A stretch of 64,000 nt of DNA from positions 1-64,000 of the forward strand of contig NZ_WIXI01000046.1 of NCBI RefSeq assembly GCF_009617585.1, written 5' to 3'. The notes under the pieces are model-generated. The model was not told the DNA's origin. It worked only from the letters and a program-made list of their open reading frames with translations, and searched no databases. The stretch comes from Endobacterium cereale (GTDB lineage Bacteria > Pseudomonadota > Alphaproteobacteria > Rhizobiales > Rhizobiaceae). Positions 1-11,651 of this stretch are shown piece after piece. Numbering within the stretch: position 1 is the first letter of the stretch; every line of letters begins with the position of its first letter. A program made the translations under genes and the position numbers.

Positions 1-487
1 TCAGTGACCGGGTTATAGTCCCACACACCCGAAAACGTCAATGCCACAATTTCATAAAAATGCAAAAATCAAACAAGTGTTTGAATTTAAACGATATAAT
101 CTGTAAATCAGCATTTTAGCGCTTAAATCACTGCTAATATCAAGCGGCATACAGCCTAGTTTGTGCGCTACCGTCATCCACTCATTAAGAAACTGTGCCT
201 TGCCACCGTCCTGCCCCGACAAAATCACAATCTGATGGTCTGGCTGTTGGCGTGATGGACTCGAGCGCGCGCAAACCACTCGGCATGCTTCGCTCAATCC
301 TCACGCACTATAGAGAGGGAGAAATACCCATTATACAGGAACCCTCTATCAGGTTGACCGGCAAAGGCCGGCAGTTGTTTGACTCAAAGCCCTGAAAAGG
401 GCACATCTTGCAGCCAAGCAGCCTCATATAGAATGGCGTAAAAACAGGACGGGCCCGTTTTCGACGGGAAATTGGTTTAGACGTGGC
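1..487. other. Left-edge intergenic region, no convincing gene
   Basis: The first 130 bases are AT-rich compared with the rest of the window, and no protein with recognisable features starts here. An 81-codon minus-strand reading frame (52-297) has no good ribosome site and no domain. Two short hairpins lie at about 359-372 (CCGGC/GCCGG) and 389-403 (GCCCT, GAAA loop, AGGGC). Neither has a clear T-run. The region may hold the promoter of the M23 peptidase gene and perhaps a small RNA, but I cannot show it. Confidence 0.5.
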
Positions 488-2437
488 ATGATGACACCCC
501 GCAACATGATCCGATCGCTCGGCAACGAAGCCCCCATCCTTGCGGATGGCCGGCGCGCGCCCGACCGTCGCGAGATTTCATTGCGCTGGCTGTCCGGCAC
601 GTTTCTGACCGGCATTACCTCCTCCATCCTTATGGGCGTCGCACTGTTTGCGGCCCTGGACGGTCGCCAGCAGTTGGCCATTCCGGCTGAAGCCTATGCC
701 TCCGTGCCCGAGGCGCATGACAATGACGGCGCAACCCGCGGCAAACGCCTTATCGGCGCCAACATCGTTGCCATGCCGACCGACCGGAAGGTTATGGACG
801 TGGCGACCGTCGTGCATGAGGGCGCCAAGGAAATCATCCGCCGCCAGCCGTTTTCGCATGTGAAGATGCAGTTGGCCGCCAACCACGTTGCCGCTGAGGA
901 ATATCCGTCCTTCAACCCGCTGACGATTTTTTCCACCGGAGAGAAGAGCGGTGACGATGATGCGCCGGTCAATCGTACCGGCCTGATCTATGGCTCTCAG
1001 GTCGACAGCGATGTCAGCCTGCAAACCGTTCCTTTCCCGTCCACCCGCGGCTCCTATACCTATGCGCCCGGCATGTCGCTTGACGAGGTCGAGGAAAACG
1101 TTCGCACCAACGGTTCACTGCTCACCGCCGGCAACAGCCAGGTCTCGGGCCTTGCCTATGTCGATCCGCGCCGCTTCGACAATGACGACGATCATCTCGA
1201 CACCTCCAATCTTCTGTCGGCTCGTGTCGTCGAGGAAAACATGACCGTGTCGGAACCGGAACCGGTCACGCCAAAAACCCGGGATTATGCCGATGACGTC
1301 ATCCCGGTGCGTCAGGACCAGACGATCGTCGCAGCGATGACCACCGTCGGTTATCCCAAGGCGCAGGCAACCGAGCTTGCCGGCAGTCTTTCGGAATATC
1401 TCGGATCGGACAACCTGTCGCAGGGCGAGGTTTTGCGTATCGGCCTCATTCAGGAAGGCGATATGGTGCAGATCGTGCGCGCCAGTATCTACAAGCGCGG
1501 CCAGCACCAGATGACGATCGCGCTCGACGATCGCGGCCGCTTCATCGAAGGCCAGGAGCCGATGAAGCTCGATGCCGTCGATACCGCCTTCGACGACAGT
1601 GCTCCGCCGATGATTGCCGGCCGCGAATTGCCCCGCGTATATGACGGCATTTACCGCGCCGCCCTTTCCTACGGAATGACCTCGGACATGACGGCGCTGC
1701 TCGTCAAGCTTCTGGCCAGCAATGTCGACCTGCAGGCACAGCTGAAGCCGACCGACACGATCGAGGCGTTTTTCTCGGTGGCCGACCAGAGCGGACAGGC
1801 GACAGCCAGTTCCGAGCTGCTTTATGTCAACGCCAAATTCGGCGACAGCAACACGCGGTTTTATCGTTTCCTCAACACCGACGACAATTCGGTCGATTAT
1901 TACGATCAGGACGGCAAGAGCGTCCGACAGTTCCTGTTGCGCAACCCGGTTCCGAATGGGCGTTTCACCTCCGGTTTCGGCATGCGCCGTCACCCGATCC
2001 TAGGCCGGTCGATCATGCATACCGGCTCGGACTGGGCCGCCCCGCGCGGCACGCCGATCATCGCATCCGGCAACGGTGTGGTGGAAAAGGCAGGCTGGGC
2101 CGGCACATACGGCAACCAGACGATGATCCGCCACGGCAATGGCTATGTGTCCTCCTACAATCACCAGAGCGCCATCGCCAAGGGCGTGCGCGAAGGCGCA
2201 AGGGTAACGCAGGGCCAAGTGATCGGGTATGTCGGCACGACCGGCCAGTCGACCGGCGCGCATCTGCATTACGAGCTGATCGTCAATGGCGCCAAGGTGG
2301 ACCCGCTGAAGGTGCGCCTGCCCGGCGGAAAATCGCTTGGCGGCAAGGCGCTCGCCCGCTTCGAACAGGAGCGCAAGCGTGTCGACACGCTGCTCGGGCC
2401 GAACGGACAGCCAGGCGATCAGGTGGCAAGCCGGTAA
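488..2437 (+). CDS. M23 family (LytM-type) metallopeptidase, membrane anchored
   Basis: A 649-residue probable peptidoglycan endopeptidase or LytM regulator. One hydrophobic segment at about residues 35-58 should anchor it in the inner membrane with the bulk in the periplasm. A long linker region of about 400 residues follows. The C-terminal M23 domain (about 490-620) keeps the zinc ligands: H and D in HTGSD (about 511-515) and the HLH motif (about 592-594), so it looks catalytically competent. The start at 488 is followed by a second ATG one codon later, and neither has a strong ribosome site. In rhizobia such genes often sit near clpB, as here. Cell-wall cleavage is inferred from the family. 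Confidence 0.85.
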   Translation: MMTPRNMIRSLGNEAPILADGRRAPDRREISLRWLSGTFLTGITSSILMGVALFAALDGRQQLAIPAEAYASVPEAHDNDGATRGKRLIGANIVAMPTDRKVMDVATVVHEGAKEIIRRQPFSHVKMQLAANHVAAEEYPSFNPLTIFSTGEKSGDDDAPVNRTGLIYGSQVDSDVSLQTVPFPSTRGSYTYAPGMSLDEVEENVRTNGSLLTAGNSQVSGLAYVDPRRFDNDDDHLDTSNLLSARVVEENMTVSEPEPVTPKTRDYADDVIPVRQDQTIVAAMTTVGYPKAQATELAGSLSEYLGSDNLSQGEVLRIGLIQEGDMVQIVRASIYKRGQHQMTIALDDRGRFIEGQEPMKLDAVDTAFDDSAPPMIAGRELPRVYDGIYRAALSYGMTSDMTALLVKLLASNVDLQAQLKPTDTIEAFFSVADQSGQATASSELLYVNAKFGDSNTRFYRFLNTDDNSVDYYDQDGKSVRQFLLRNPVPNGRFTSGFGMRRHPILGRSIMHTGSDWAAPRGTPIIASGNGVVEKAGWAGTYGNQTMIRHGNGYVSSYNHQSAIAKGVREGARVTQGQVIGYVGTTGQSTGAHLHYELIVNGAKVDPLKVRLPGGKSLGGKALARFEQERKRVDTLLGPNGQPGDQVASR

Positions 2438-2520
2438 TCCGGCCCATCAATCCCACTTTGCAAACATCAGACAGTTTCGCATAATCCGGCCGCCGGCAAT
2501 TTTGCCGTCGGAGATCTGCT

Positions 2521-3138
2521 ATGAGCGATGCCGAAACCGTGTTTTCCAGCGATGTCGCCTTTACCCCGGCGGTGAAAGCCATCCAGAGCCGAAAGGGATC
2601 GCGGCGCGCCTATGCGCACATGGAAGAAGGCGGCTCCTGGCAGACAGACATCCCGGAAAATCTGAAACTGTTCATCGAAAGCCGCATCAGCTTCTATCTG
2701 GCCACCGCCAGTGCCGATGGCCAGCCCTATATCCAGCATCGCGGCGGACCGCCCGGATTTTTGCATGTTCTGGATGAGCGGACACTCGGCTTCGCCGATT
2801 TCGCGGGCAACCGGCAATATGTGACACAAGGCAACCTGACCGAAAACCCGAGAGTGCAACTGTTCCTGATGGATTATGCCCATCGCCGCCGCATTAAAAT
2901 CTGGGGTACGGCCCAAGTGGTCGAGGACGATGCGGATCTGATCGCGCGCCTGACGCCGCCGGATTATGCCGCACGGATCGAACAGGCGATCGTCATCTCC
3001 GTCTCGGCGTGGGACGTCAACTGTCCGCAACATATCCCGCAGATGTTCGAGGCTTCTGCCGTGGAAGCGGCGATATCGGCAAAAGATCGGCGGATTGCCG
3101 AACTGGAGCGGGAAGTGGCACGTTTGGTGGCACGCTAG
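2521..3138 (+). CDS. Pyridoxamine 5'-phosphate oxidase-like FMN-binding protein
   Basis: This 205-residue protein has a split-barrel flavin-binding fold. The middle (about 50-150) carries the typical run from the FYLATASADGQP strand through the RGGPPGF and DFAGNRQY segments to a C-terminal strand with KIWGTAQVV. The family binds FMN or related cofactors; the substrate is unknown and a true PdxH role is unlikely from length and context. The tail (about 175-205, AAISAKDRRIAELEREVARL) is a short predicted coiled coil. A GGAG site lies about 7 bases before the ATG. A decayed second copy of its 3' end lies 1.6 kb downstream at 4772-4849. Confidence 0.8.
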   Translation: MSDAETVFSSDVAFTPAVKAIQSRKGSRRAYAHMEEGGSWQTDIPENLKLFIESRISFYLATASADGQPYIQHRGGPPGFLHVLDERTLGFADFAGNRQYVTQGNLTENPRVQLFLMDYAHRRRIKIWGTAQVVEDDADLIARLTPPDYAARIEQAIVISVSAWDVNCPQHIPQMFEASAVEAAISAKDRRIAELEREVARLVAR

Positions 3139-3281
3139 AATCCGCTAAACGGCTTCGGAATATACCCTATCTTACTTCGGCCTCGCGCCAACGCGTTGTT
3201 ATCGCTCCCTCATCCGCTAGATCACCGATCGCAATTGACCGATTTCACCGGCACCGGCCGACAATGCACAAGCGGAGCGAA

Positions 3282-4676
3282 ATGTATCTCGCAAAATTCT
3301 TTCACAAACATCCGGGCGACGATGACCGCCTCCTTCTTCTGGCCTACGACACCGACATCCTCATGGGCATCTACCTGCGCGAGCCCGACACTCCGGCTCT
3401 CGACTGGAGCCTTCAAGACAAGATCCGGAACGCCATGCCGAAGGAGTTTCTGCGCGAGGAATTCGCCAATACAGCCGAGTCGATTGCCGCCTTTCGGCGT
3501 GAAGCCGAAAAGCTTCTGGATGCGGGTTATATCGAGACACACCACACCCAATACACGCTGCGCAAGCTGAACGGCGACTTCACGCCGAAACCGGACTGGC
3601 AGAAGGCCATTGACGAGGCGATCATGTCGGCCCTGGCGAATGAGCCCGATGCTCAGGCCGATCGTCTTCGCGCATTGAAGGACACGCCGGCGGAAACCGA
3701 ACCTGTCCTGGCATGGTTGCGCGCCTATCACGCCAATGCCATCAGCTCACCGGAAACCCTGAAACTGGCGGAAGCAGCAAGTGGCCGCTGGATGAAATCC
3801 GATGCGGGATCGAGCTCGCGTTATCTCTGGTCGATCCATGAAAACCATTTCAAGGGCGAGGTATTCGAATTGCTGGCGCTGGCCTATCTGTCCGATGGCG
3901 CCGGTTTCGACCCCAAAGCGGCGCTTGATGCCATCATCACCGCCAAGGCAGCGGATTGGAGCCGCTACCGCCTGAGGGTCCACGCCACGATCATCTGCAA
4001 CTATTTTCCAGAACAGGAAAGCGATGCCTACGACCTGATCTATCGCAGTGCCGGCCTGAAATCCCTGGCCGGCCTTACCGCACGCCCATCCTATCAGGCC
4101 TATGCCCGATACCGTGCCGCAGACACGGCCGCCCGGCGGGCAACATGGCGCTGGAGCGGTACGTCGGCGCCGGCGGATGAGGCATCGATCGCCGAGGCTG
4201 AGCGAAAAATGGGCTTCCGTTACCCTGAAGATTATCGGCAGTTTCTCATGAAGCGGGGTGAAAGCACCCTGTTTGTGCGCATGCCGGACGAAGATACGGT
4301 ATTGAAATTTGCCGGCCCCGCACAGCAGATCGACATGCGCGCGGATTTTCTGCGCTTCGTCAACCGCATGGGAGATGAGGATGCAGCCGAGGCTTTTCGC
4401 GAAGACCATGGCGTGTCGGTCGACCACCTCATTCCGATTGCCGAGCCGGCCGGCGCCAGCAACCTGCTTCTCCTGCACACGGAACCGGGCGAACGTTACG
4501 GTCGCTGTTACGTCTGGAACCATGACGGCTTGTACGAACTCGTCTACGAGCAACCGAGCTTTGCCGTCATGAAGGACAGGCTGTTGCGCGGCATCATGAC
4601 CAAGGACGAAAAAGCACTGGATCTCTTCAACATCTATCCGCCCGATGACGAGGAAAACGCGGATGACGATGATTGA
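3282..4676 (+). CDS. SMI1/KNR4 family (SUKH-like) protein with large N-terminal region
   Basis: I place the start at the ATG at 3282, which has a GGAG four bases upstream; the frame stays open back to 3009 but would then overlap the previous gene. The product is 464 residues. The first 290 or so (mostly helical, acidic) match nothing I recognise. From about 300 on there is an SMI1/KNR4 (SUKH) domain with the typical AEAERKMGFRYPEDYRQFL start and a later NHDGLYELVYEQPSFAVM segment. SUKH proteins are often immunity proteins of polymorphic toxin systems, but no toxin is visible next door. The gene sits between the intact oxidase gene and a decayed copy of that gene's 3' end, which suggests it arrived by insertion. 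Confidence 0.6.
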   Translation: MYLAKFFHKHPGDDDRLLLLAYDTDILMGIYLREPDTPALDWSLQDKIRNAMPKEFLREEFANTAESIAAFRREAEKLLDAGYIETHHTQYTLRKLNGDFTPKPDWQKAIDEAIMSALANEPDAQADRLRALKDTPAETEPVLAWLRAYHANAISSPETLKLAEAASGRWMKSDAGSSSRYLWSIHENHFKGEVFELLALAYLSDGAGFDPKAALDAIITAKAADWSRYRLRVHATIICNYFPEQESDAYDLIYRSAGLKSLAGLTARPSYQAYARYRAADTAARRATWRWSGTSAPADEASIAEAERKMGFRYPEDYRQFLMKRGESTLFVRMPDEDTVLKFAGPAQQIDMRADFLRFVNRMGDEDAAEAFREDHGVSVDHLIPIAEPAGASNLLLLHTEPGERYGRCYVWNHDGLYELVYEQPSFAVMKDRLLRGIMTKDEKALDLFNIYPPDDEENADDDD

Positions 4677-4771
4677 CGGAGTGGACGGTTTTGCACGGCC
4701 TACGATCTAAGCCATGATCAGCGACAACTCGGAATAGCTCGAAAGCTGCGCAGGCTGGTTAGGCCCCGTCC

Positions 4772-4849
4772 GTGGAAAAGGCGCTCGGTGCAGAGGATCG
4801 GCGGATTGCCGAACCGGAATGCGAAATAGAGAGGTTGAGAACCGGATAA
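4772..4849 (+). pseudogene. Remnant of a second oxidase-gene 3' end
   Basis: Reading from the GTG at 4772 to the TAA at 4847-4849 gives 25 residues, VEKALGAEDRRIAEPECEIE plus RLRTG. This closely follows the last 25 residues of the flavin-oxidase homologue at 2521-3138 (VEAAISAKDRRIAELEREVA plus RLVAR). No upstream part of that gene is present, so this is a tail without a body. The direct repeat of gene ends around 3064-3138 and 4772-4849 brackets the SMI1/KNR4 gene. Confidence 0.7.
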
Positions 4850-4994
4850 ATCCATCCTGTCAGTCACATGCGACGGTCAATATCGACCCGGAGCAAAGTA
4901 TAAAACGCCATTTCTTCAAATGCGAGAAATCCGGTTTAAAGACCCTAATGGATTTCATGATGTCATCCACCTCAATTCGCTCAAGGGGTTGAGG

Positions 4995-5582
4995 ATGTTT
5001 GAAACTTTATTCATGTTCGGCGGACGCCTGAACAGACTTCAGTATTTCGTCACGACCATTGTCATCAGTCTGGTTGCCGGCCTCATTGGCGGCATTCTTT
5101 TTGCCGCGATGGCGGCGACGGGGGCCGGCATCGGCGGTTTTGCCCTGGTGATCCTGCTCCTCCTGCCTTTTCTCTGGATGTCGCTCAGCATGCAGGCGGC
5201 AAGAATTCGCGACATCGGCCTCAGCCCGCTCTTCGTTATCGGCGGACTGATAGCCTTTTATGGTGTGCTCCATCTGACGATCATGGCTTCAGCCAACGTG
5301 GCAATGGCACTGTTCCTGTCAGGCCTGTCCATCGTCTCGCAGATCCTGAACGGACTTCTCCTCCTGTTCATGCCGGGCGACACGTTTCCACGCAATGGTC
5401 CGCCACCGTCTTTCGACAACATGCCGGGCGGTGATCGAGTTGCCAGAACCCCGTGGGATGACATTGCCATTCCGTCGCCACCGGCCGTTGCGCAATATGC
5501 GTCACCGGAACTCGCCCCTGTTCGCGCGGCCCGGCAGCCGCAGATGCATGCCAAACCGGCCTTCGGGCGTCGCGGATTGTAG
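4995..5582 (+). CDS. DUF805 family inner-membrane protein
   Basis: A 195-residue membrane protein starting at the ATG at 4995, chosen because AAGGGG lies six bases upstream; an in-frame ATG at 4920 has no such site. The N-terminus MFETLFMFGGRLNRLQYFVT matches the start of DUF805 proteins (a G-R-I/L-x-R-x-x-[YF] box before the first membrane span). About four hydrophobic spans lie between residues 16 and 130. The C-terminal 60 residues are proline-rich and presumably cytoplasmic. The function of DUF805 is unknown. The gene ends 29 bases before the 3' end of the convergent LysR gene. Confidence 0.75.
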   Translation: MFETLFMFGGRLNRLQYFVTTIVISLVAGLIGGILFAAMAATGAGIGGFALVILLLLPFLWMSLSMQAARIRDIGLSPLFVIGGLIAFYGVLHLTIMASANVAMALFLSGLSIVSQILNGLLLLFMPGDTFPRNGPPPSFDNMPGGDRVARTPWDDIAIPSPPAVAQYASPELAPVRAARQPQMHAKPAFGRRGL

Positions 5583-5611
5583 GCGCGGGGCAATATTCCT
5601 AAAACCCGATA

Positions 5612-6568
5612 CTATGGCTCCAGCCGCGCGGCTTCTGCATCAAGCCAGCCGATGAACGATTGGGCCGCAGAACTCAAACCGATGCCCGATCTATGGACGA
5701 GGCTGTAATTGACATCGGCCGCCAGCGTTTCCGTTACCGCCCTCACCAACCGCCCCGAGGCGATTTCATCGGCAACGAGAATGGTGCGGACAAGCGCAAA
5801 CCCCTCCCCTTTCCGGCAGGCGGCCAGCATCTCCTCGAAATTTTCAAGCACCACCGTCTTTGCAAGATGGTCCTGCAGCCAACGTTCGCCATTCACGCCA
5901 AACAGCTCCGAAAGCCAGCGCCGCCAGTCGAGGCTGGTGTGATAGGCATCGGCATGTGTCAGAAACGGCGCGACAGCGAAGGCCTGTTTCGGCGGCAGGC
6001 TTTTGGCCAGCCCCGGTGAACAGACGACGAATTCGGAATCGGCGCAGAGCGGGGTTCCCACCTCCCCTGCCATCGGGCGGCCGAGCCGGAGGTGAAGATC
6101 GGCATCGTCCTCGACAAGCGCATCACGCCGATAATCCTGGCTGATCCGCAACCGGACATGCGGATGCGATATCAAAAAAACGTTCAGCCGCGGTTCCAGC
6201 CAATGACGATAAAGCTCGGGCGCCACCACGACATGCAGATCCGGACGACCGGGTGACGGACGTGCTTCCTCGACCCTGTCGGACAGAGCCCGCAGCCCAA
6301 CCCGCAATTCGGCGGCCAACACTTTCGCTTTTGCCGTCGGTTTCAGCATCTTGCCGGATCGCTCGAACAACCGGTCGCCAATAAAACGCTCCAGCTGCGC
6401 AATGTGATGACTGACCGCGCTCTGGGTGAGATTGAGCCTCAAGGCCGTTTTGGTGACATTGCCGCTTTCCACCACGCCGATGAAGGATATCAACACCGGC
6501 CACGGCGGCAGACCACGCCGCATCCATCGATTTTCATCATGATCGGGATGACCAGACTTCGTTTCCAT
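5612..6568 (-). CDS. LysR-type transcriptional regulator (GcvA-like)
   Basis: This is a 318-residue LTTR. The start at 6568 is preferred because a GGAGG lies seven bases upstream; a longer frame begins at 6604. The winged helix-turn-helix is near residues 20-75 (SGNVTKTALRLNLTQSAVSH), and the rest is a substrate-binding type effector domain resembling the GcvA group. LTTRs usually control the gene divergent to them. Here that is the 50-codon gene at 6625, only 56 bases away. The effector is not predictable. Confidence 0.85.
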   Translation of the reverse strand: METKSGHPDHDENRWMRRGLPPWPVLISFIGVVESGNVTKTALRLNLTQSAVSHHIAQLERFIGDRLFERSGKMLKPTAKAKVLAAELRVGLRALSDRVEEARPSPGRPDLHVVVAPELYRHWLEPRLNVFLISHPHVRLRISQDYRRDALVEDDADLHLRLGRPMAGEVGTPLCADSEFVVCSPGLAKSLPPKQAFAVAPFLTHADAYHTSLDWRRWLSELFGVNGERWLQDHLAKTVVLENFEEMLAACRKGEGFALVRTILVADEIASGRLVRAVTETLAADVNYSLVHRSGIGLSSAAQSFIGWLDAEAARLEP

Positions 6569-6624
6569 CCGCTTTCCTCCCTCGACAAAATAGGGCAGAG
6601 GCATTGTTGAGACGGAGCAGAATT

Positions 6625-6777
6625 ATGAGGCTTCTTGATGCATTCTGGCAATGGTGCCTCGGTCGGCTTCATCGACGCACATGGCGCAGACCCGAAATTC
6701 CGCCTTGTCTCCTGGATGACGTGAATATCGATCATCCACCGGATCGTCGGGACTGGACGCAATTCGATCGCCGATAG
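6625..6777 (+). CDS. Small protein (50 aa), divergent from LysR regulator
   Basis: An open frame of 50 codons with GGAG seven bases before the ATG and a strong hairpin terminator starting eight bases after the stop. The predicted product begins MRLLDAFWQWCLGRLHRRTW and is rich in Trp (4) and Arg (10), with an acidic centre (LLDDVNIDHPPD) and a basic end. I recognise no family; the basic start is loosely reminiscent of small DUF1127-type rhizobial proteins, but the match is not convincing. Site, terminator and divergent regulator together argue that it is expressed. Confidence 0.55.
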   Translation: MRLLDAFWQWCLGRLHRRTWRRPEIPPCLLDDVNIDHPPDRRDWTQFDRR

Positions 6778-6784
6778 GAAAACA

Positions 6785-6814
6785 AAAACCGCGCCAGTCA
6801 CCCGGCGCGGTTTT
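6785..6814. terminator. Bidirectional rho-independent terminator
   Basis: The 11-bp stem AAAACCGCGCC / GGCGCGGTTTT has an 8-base loop (AGTCACCC). T-rich ends on both strands let it end both the 50-codon gene (plus) and clpB (minus). Confidence 0.85.
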
Positions 6815-6842
6815 CTCTATTCACTCGAACTTCGCAGCAACC

Positions 6843-9443
<2,601 letters not shown>

Positions 9444-9711
9444 GTCTTACCTCCTGAAATCGCCTCGCCCGAAAGGCACGAAACGACGATTGGAACCGGG
9501 CTCCCGATTGCGGCAAGCCCAAAGCCGGCTCAGCGGCCTCGACAAAAATATGGGAGCGGCTTTTGCGGATTTAAAGGAGTATTTTCCAGCATTTCGCATG
9601 TCCTTGTTAATGCTGTCACGCGGCCTAGCCTTCACCACCCATCCTTAATCAAATCGCAACTGAAAATTGCATAAATGCAGGGATTGGGCATTGTGGGGGC
9701 GCGGTCCGGTC

Positions 9712-11487
9712 ATGCATACATTCATCGGCCATCAAGGCCAGTACGCGGCGCAGGCAACGCGGCCCGCTGCAGAACCACTGCTATTTGCCGGCAGCATCGG
9801 CCTGTTCGAACCGGCGAAAGGCACACCGCGCGATATCGCCGTCCTGATTGCCACCTCCTTCGGTGTCGAGGACCTGTGCAGCCGCCGCTTCATCCGCCTC
9901 ATCGCCGAAAGTCTCGGTGACCGGGGTATCGCGAGCCTGCGTTTCGATTATCCCGGCACCGGCGATGCACTGACCGACAACACTTCCGCAGCCGATTTCG
10001 AAAGCTGGACCGGCAGTCTTCATCTCGCTGCAAGCCAGCTGAGGCAACAATCCGGATGCGAAAGGATCGTCATCGTCGCGCAGGGCATCGGCGCGCCAGT
10101 CGCCATCGCATCAAACATCCCCAGCCTCGCTGCCATGGTTCTGCTCGCTCCGGTGACCTCTGGCCGCACCCACGTCCGAGAGCTCTCCGCATTTCTGTCG
10201 ATCAGCGTCGAAAAGCTCTCGCTTCGACCCGACAGCGAAGCAGACGCCATCGCGCAGGTCACGCTCCCACCCGGTGTCGCCACCGGCCTCATAAGCATAA
10301 ACCTCCTGAAGCTCGAAGCACCACCTGCCGAAAAAATCCTCGTCCTTGCTCGGCAGGAGCGCGCAGCCGATACGCAACTGGCGGAACACCTGCAAATGCT
10401 TGGCGCCGAGGTGACCACGAAACCCTTCGAAGGTTATGACCGGCTAACCGCCAACCCGCTTCTTGCAGAAGTGCCGCAAGCGATTGTTCGGCAGGTTACC
10501 GACTGGATCGCTGCCCTCACCACCATTTTGCCGGACATCCGACGCGACACGCCGCAGGTCCCTTCTGCCTGCATCAGCCACACCGGCGACGGTTACCGCG
10601 AAACCCCGCTGCGTTTTGGGCGCAATAACCGCCTGCTCGGCATCACCTGCGATCCGGCACAGGGTCCAGATGCCACAAAGGCGCAGGTCCTTCTGCTCGC
10701 GGCCGGATATGAAAGACAAGCCGGATGGGGCAGTTATTCCGCTCGCCTCGCCCGTGACCTTGCCCGCCGGGGTGTTTCCACCCTGCGCTTCGATTGCTCC
10801 AATGTCGCAGACAGCCCCGCCGTAGAAGGTCACGAAGGCCATGTCATCTACACCGACATTCAGGTGACGGACGTGTGGGAAGCCGTGGATTTTCTGGAAA
10901 ATCGTGGCGCCACCTCCATCGTCGCCGCCGGTCGCTGCACCGGCGCTTATCTTGCCTTCCAGTCCTGCCTGCGCGATCCGCGTCTGAAAGGCATGGTCGG
11001 CATCAATCCGGAGATGTTCCTCTGGCCGGAAAACCGCCCGATCGTCTCGGCCCTGACCGAGCAGACACAGACCTTGAAACATTACGGCAGCCGGTTTCTG
11101 GACCTCAAAACGCTGAAAAAGGCGCTGCGTGGCGAGATCAATCTCGCGCGCAAGGGCAGAGCCATTGGATTGCGCCTGAAACAGCACGCCATGCGCCCGC
11201 TTTCCAAGGCGGTCGGCGGGATTAGCAATCGCGAACGCGCAGTCTATGCCGCTTTTGCCGATCTGCAGCGCCGGAATGTGCCAGTCACCATCCTCTACAG
11301 CCCTGACGACATCGGGTTGGAAGAACACGCGCATTTTTTCGGGCGCGGCAAGAACCGCTATCCGACGATCACGCCTAGAACCGTGACGGGCACGTCTCAC
11401 ACGTTCCAGCACTCCCATGCCCGCGCCGCCTATATCGACGCGATCGTCGGCTTGGTGGAAACATGTCCGGCAGAACCACCCGCATAG
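9712..11487 (+). CDS. Tandem alpha/beta-hydrolase protein with atypical nucleophiles
   Basis: Starting at the ATG at 9712 (GGGGG-rich site upstream; an in-frame TTG exists at 9667) the product is about 591 residues made of two alpha/beta-hydrolase folds, roughly 25-275 and 295-580. Both carry the RFDYPG / RFDCSN type strand seen in serine-aminopeptidase-like hydrolases. At the nucleophile elbow the first domain reads A-Q-G-I-G, so the usual Ser is Gly. The second reads G-R-C-T-G, a Cys nucleophile like that of exosortase-associated hydrolases. A candidate catalytic His is in TGTSHTFQHSH near the C-terminus. Substrate unknown; an acyl-ester target in surface polysaccharide is a guess. Monocistronic by spacing. 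Confidence 0.65.
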   Translation: MHTFIGHQGQYAAQATRPAAEPLLFAGSIGLFEPAKGTPRDIAVLIATSFGVEDLCSRRFIRLIAESLGDRGIASLRFDYPGTGDALTDNTSAADFESWTGSLHLAASQLRQQSGCERIVIVAQGIGAPVAIASNIPSLAAMVLLAPVTSGRTHVRELSAFLSISVEKLSLRPDSEADAIAQVTLPPGVATGLISINLLKLEAPPAEKILVLARQERAADTQLAEHLQMLGAEVTTKPFEGYDRLTANPLLAEVPQAIVRQVTDWIAALTTILPDIRRDTPQVPSACISHTGDGYRETPLRFGRNNRLLGITCDPAQGPDATKAQVLLLAAGYERQAGWGSYSARLARDLARRGVSTLRFDCSNVADSPAVEGHEGHVIYTDIQVTDVWEAVDFLENRGATSIVAAGRCTGAYLAFQSCLRDPRLKGMVGINPEMFLWPENRPIVSALTEQTQTLKHYGSRFLDLKTLKKALRGEINLARKGRAIGLRLKQHAMRPLSKAVGGISNRERAVYAAFADLQRRNVPVTILYSPDDIGLEEHAHFFGRGKNRYPTITPRTVTGTSHTFQHSHARAAYIDAIVGLVETCPAEPPA

Positions 11488-11501
11488 AGCGGTGAACGAC
11501 C

Positions 11502-11637
11502 CTAGCTCTGTTCGTACACCGCCCGGATCCGGTCGAGCCGGCACTCCGCCGGATCCTCGTCACGGATCAGGAAATTGATCGAGCTTGGTATTTTCCGGCA
11601 GGCCCAACAGATCGTATTCCATCACGAAATCATCCAT
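11502..11637 (-). pseudogene. Frameshifted mini-gene behind the SMI1/KNR4-like gene
   Basis: An ATG at 11637 with GGGGAG 8 bases upstream opens MDDFVMEYDLLGLPE and runs ten codons further to a TGA at 11560-11562. In the +1 frame from the AAAA run near 11591 the reading continues KIPSSINFLIRDEDPAECRL and then DRIRAVYEQS to a stop at 11502-11504, giving a sensible 45-residue protein if joined. I infer a one-base insertion, or less likely programmed frameshifting. It follows the 484-residue gene by 14 bases and is probably co-transcribed with it. No family recognised. Confidence 0.45.
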
Positions 11638-11651
11638 CGGCACGTCTCCCC

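Noticed and set aside
52-297. 81-codon minus-strand frame at the left edge
   Set aside because: No ribosome site, no domain, AT-rich 3' half; no positive sign of coding.
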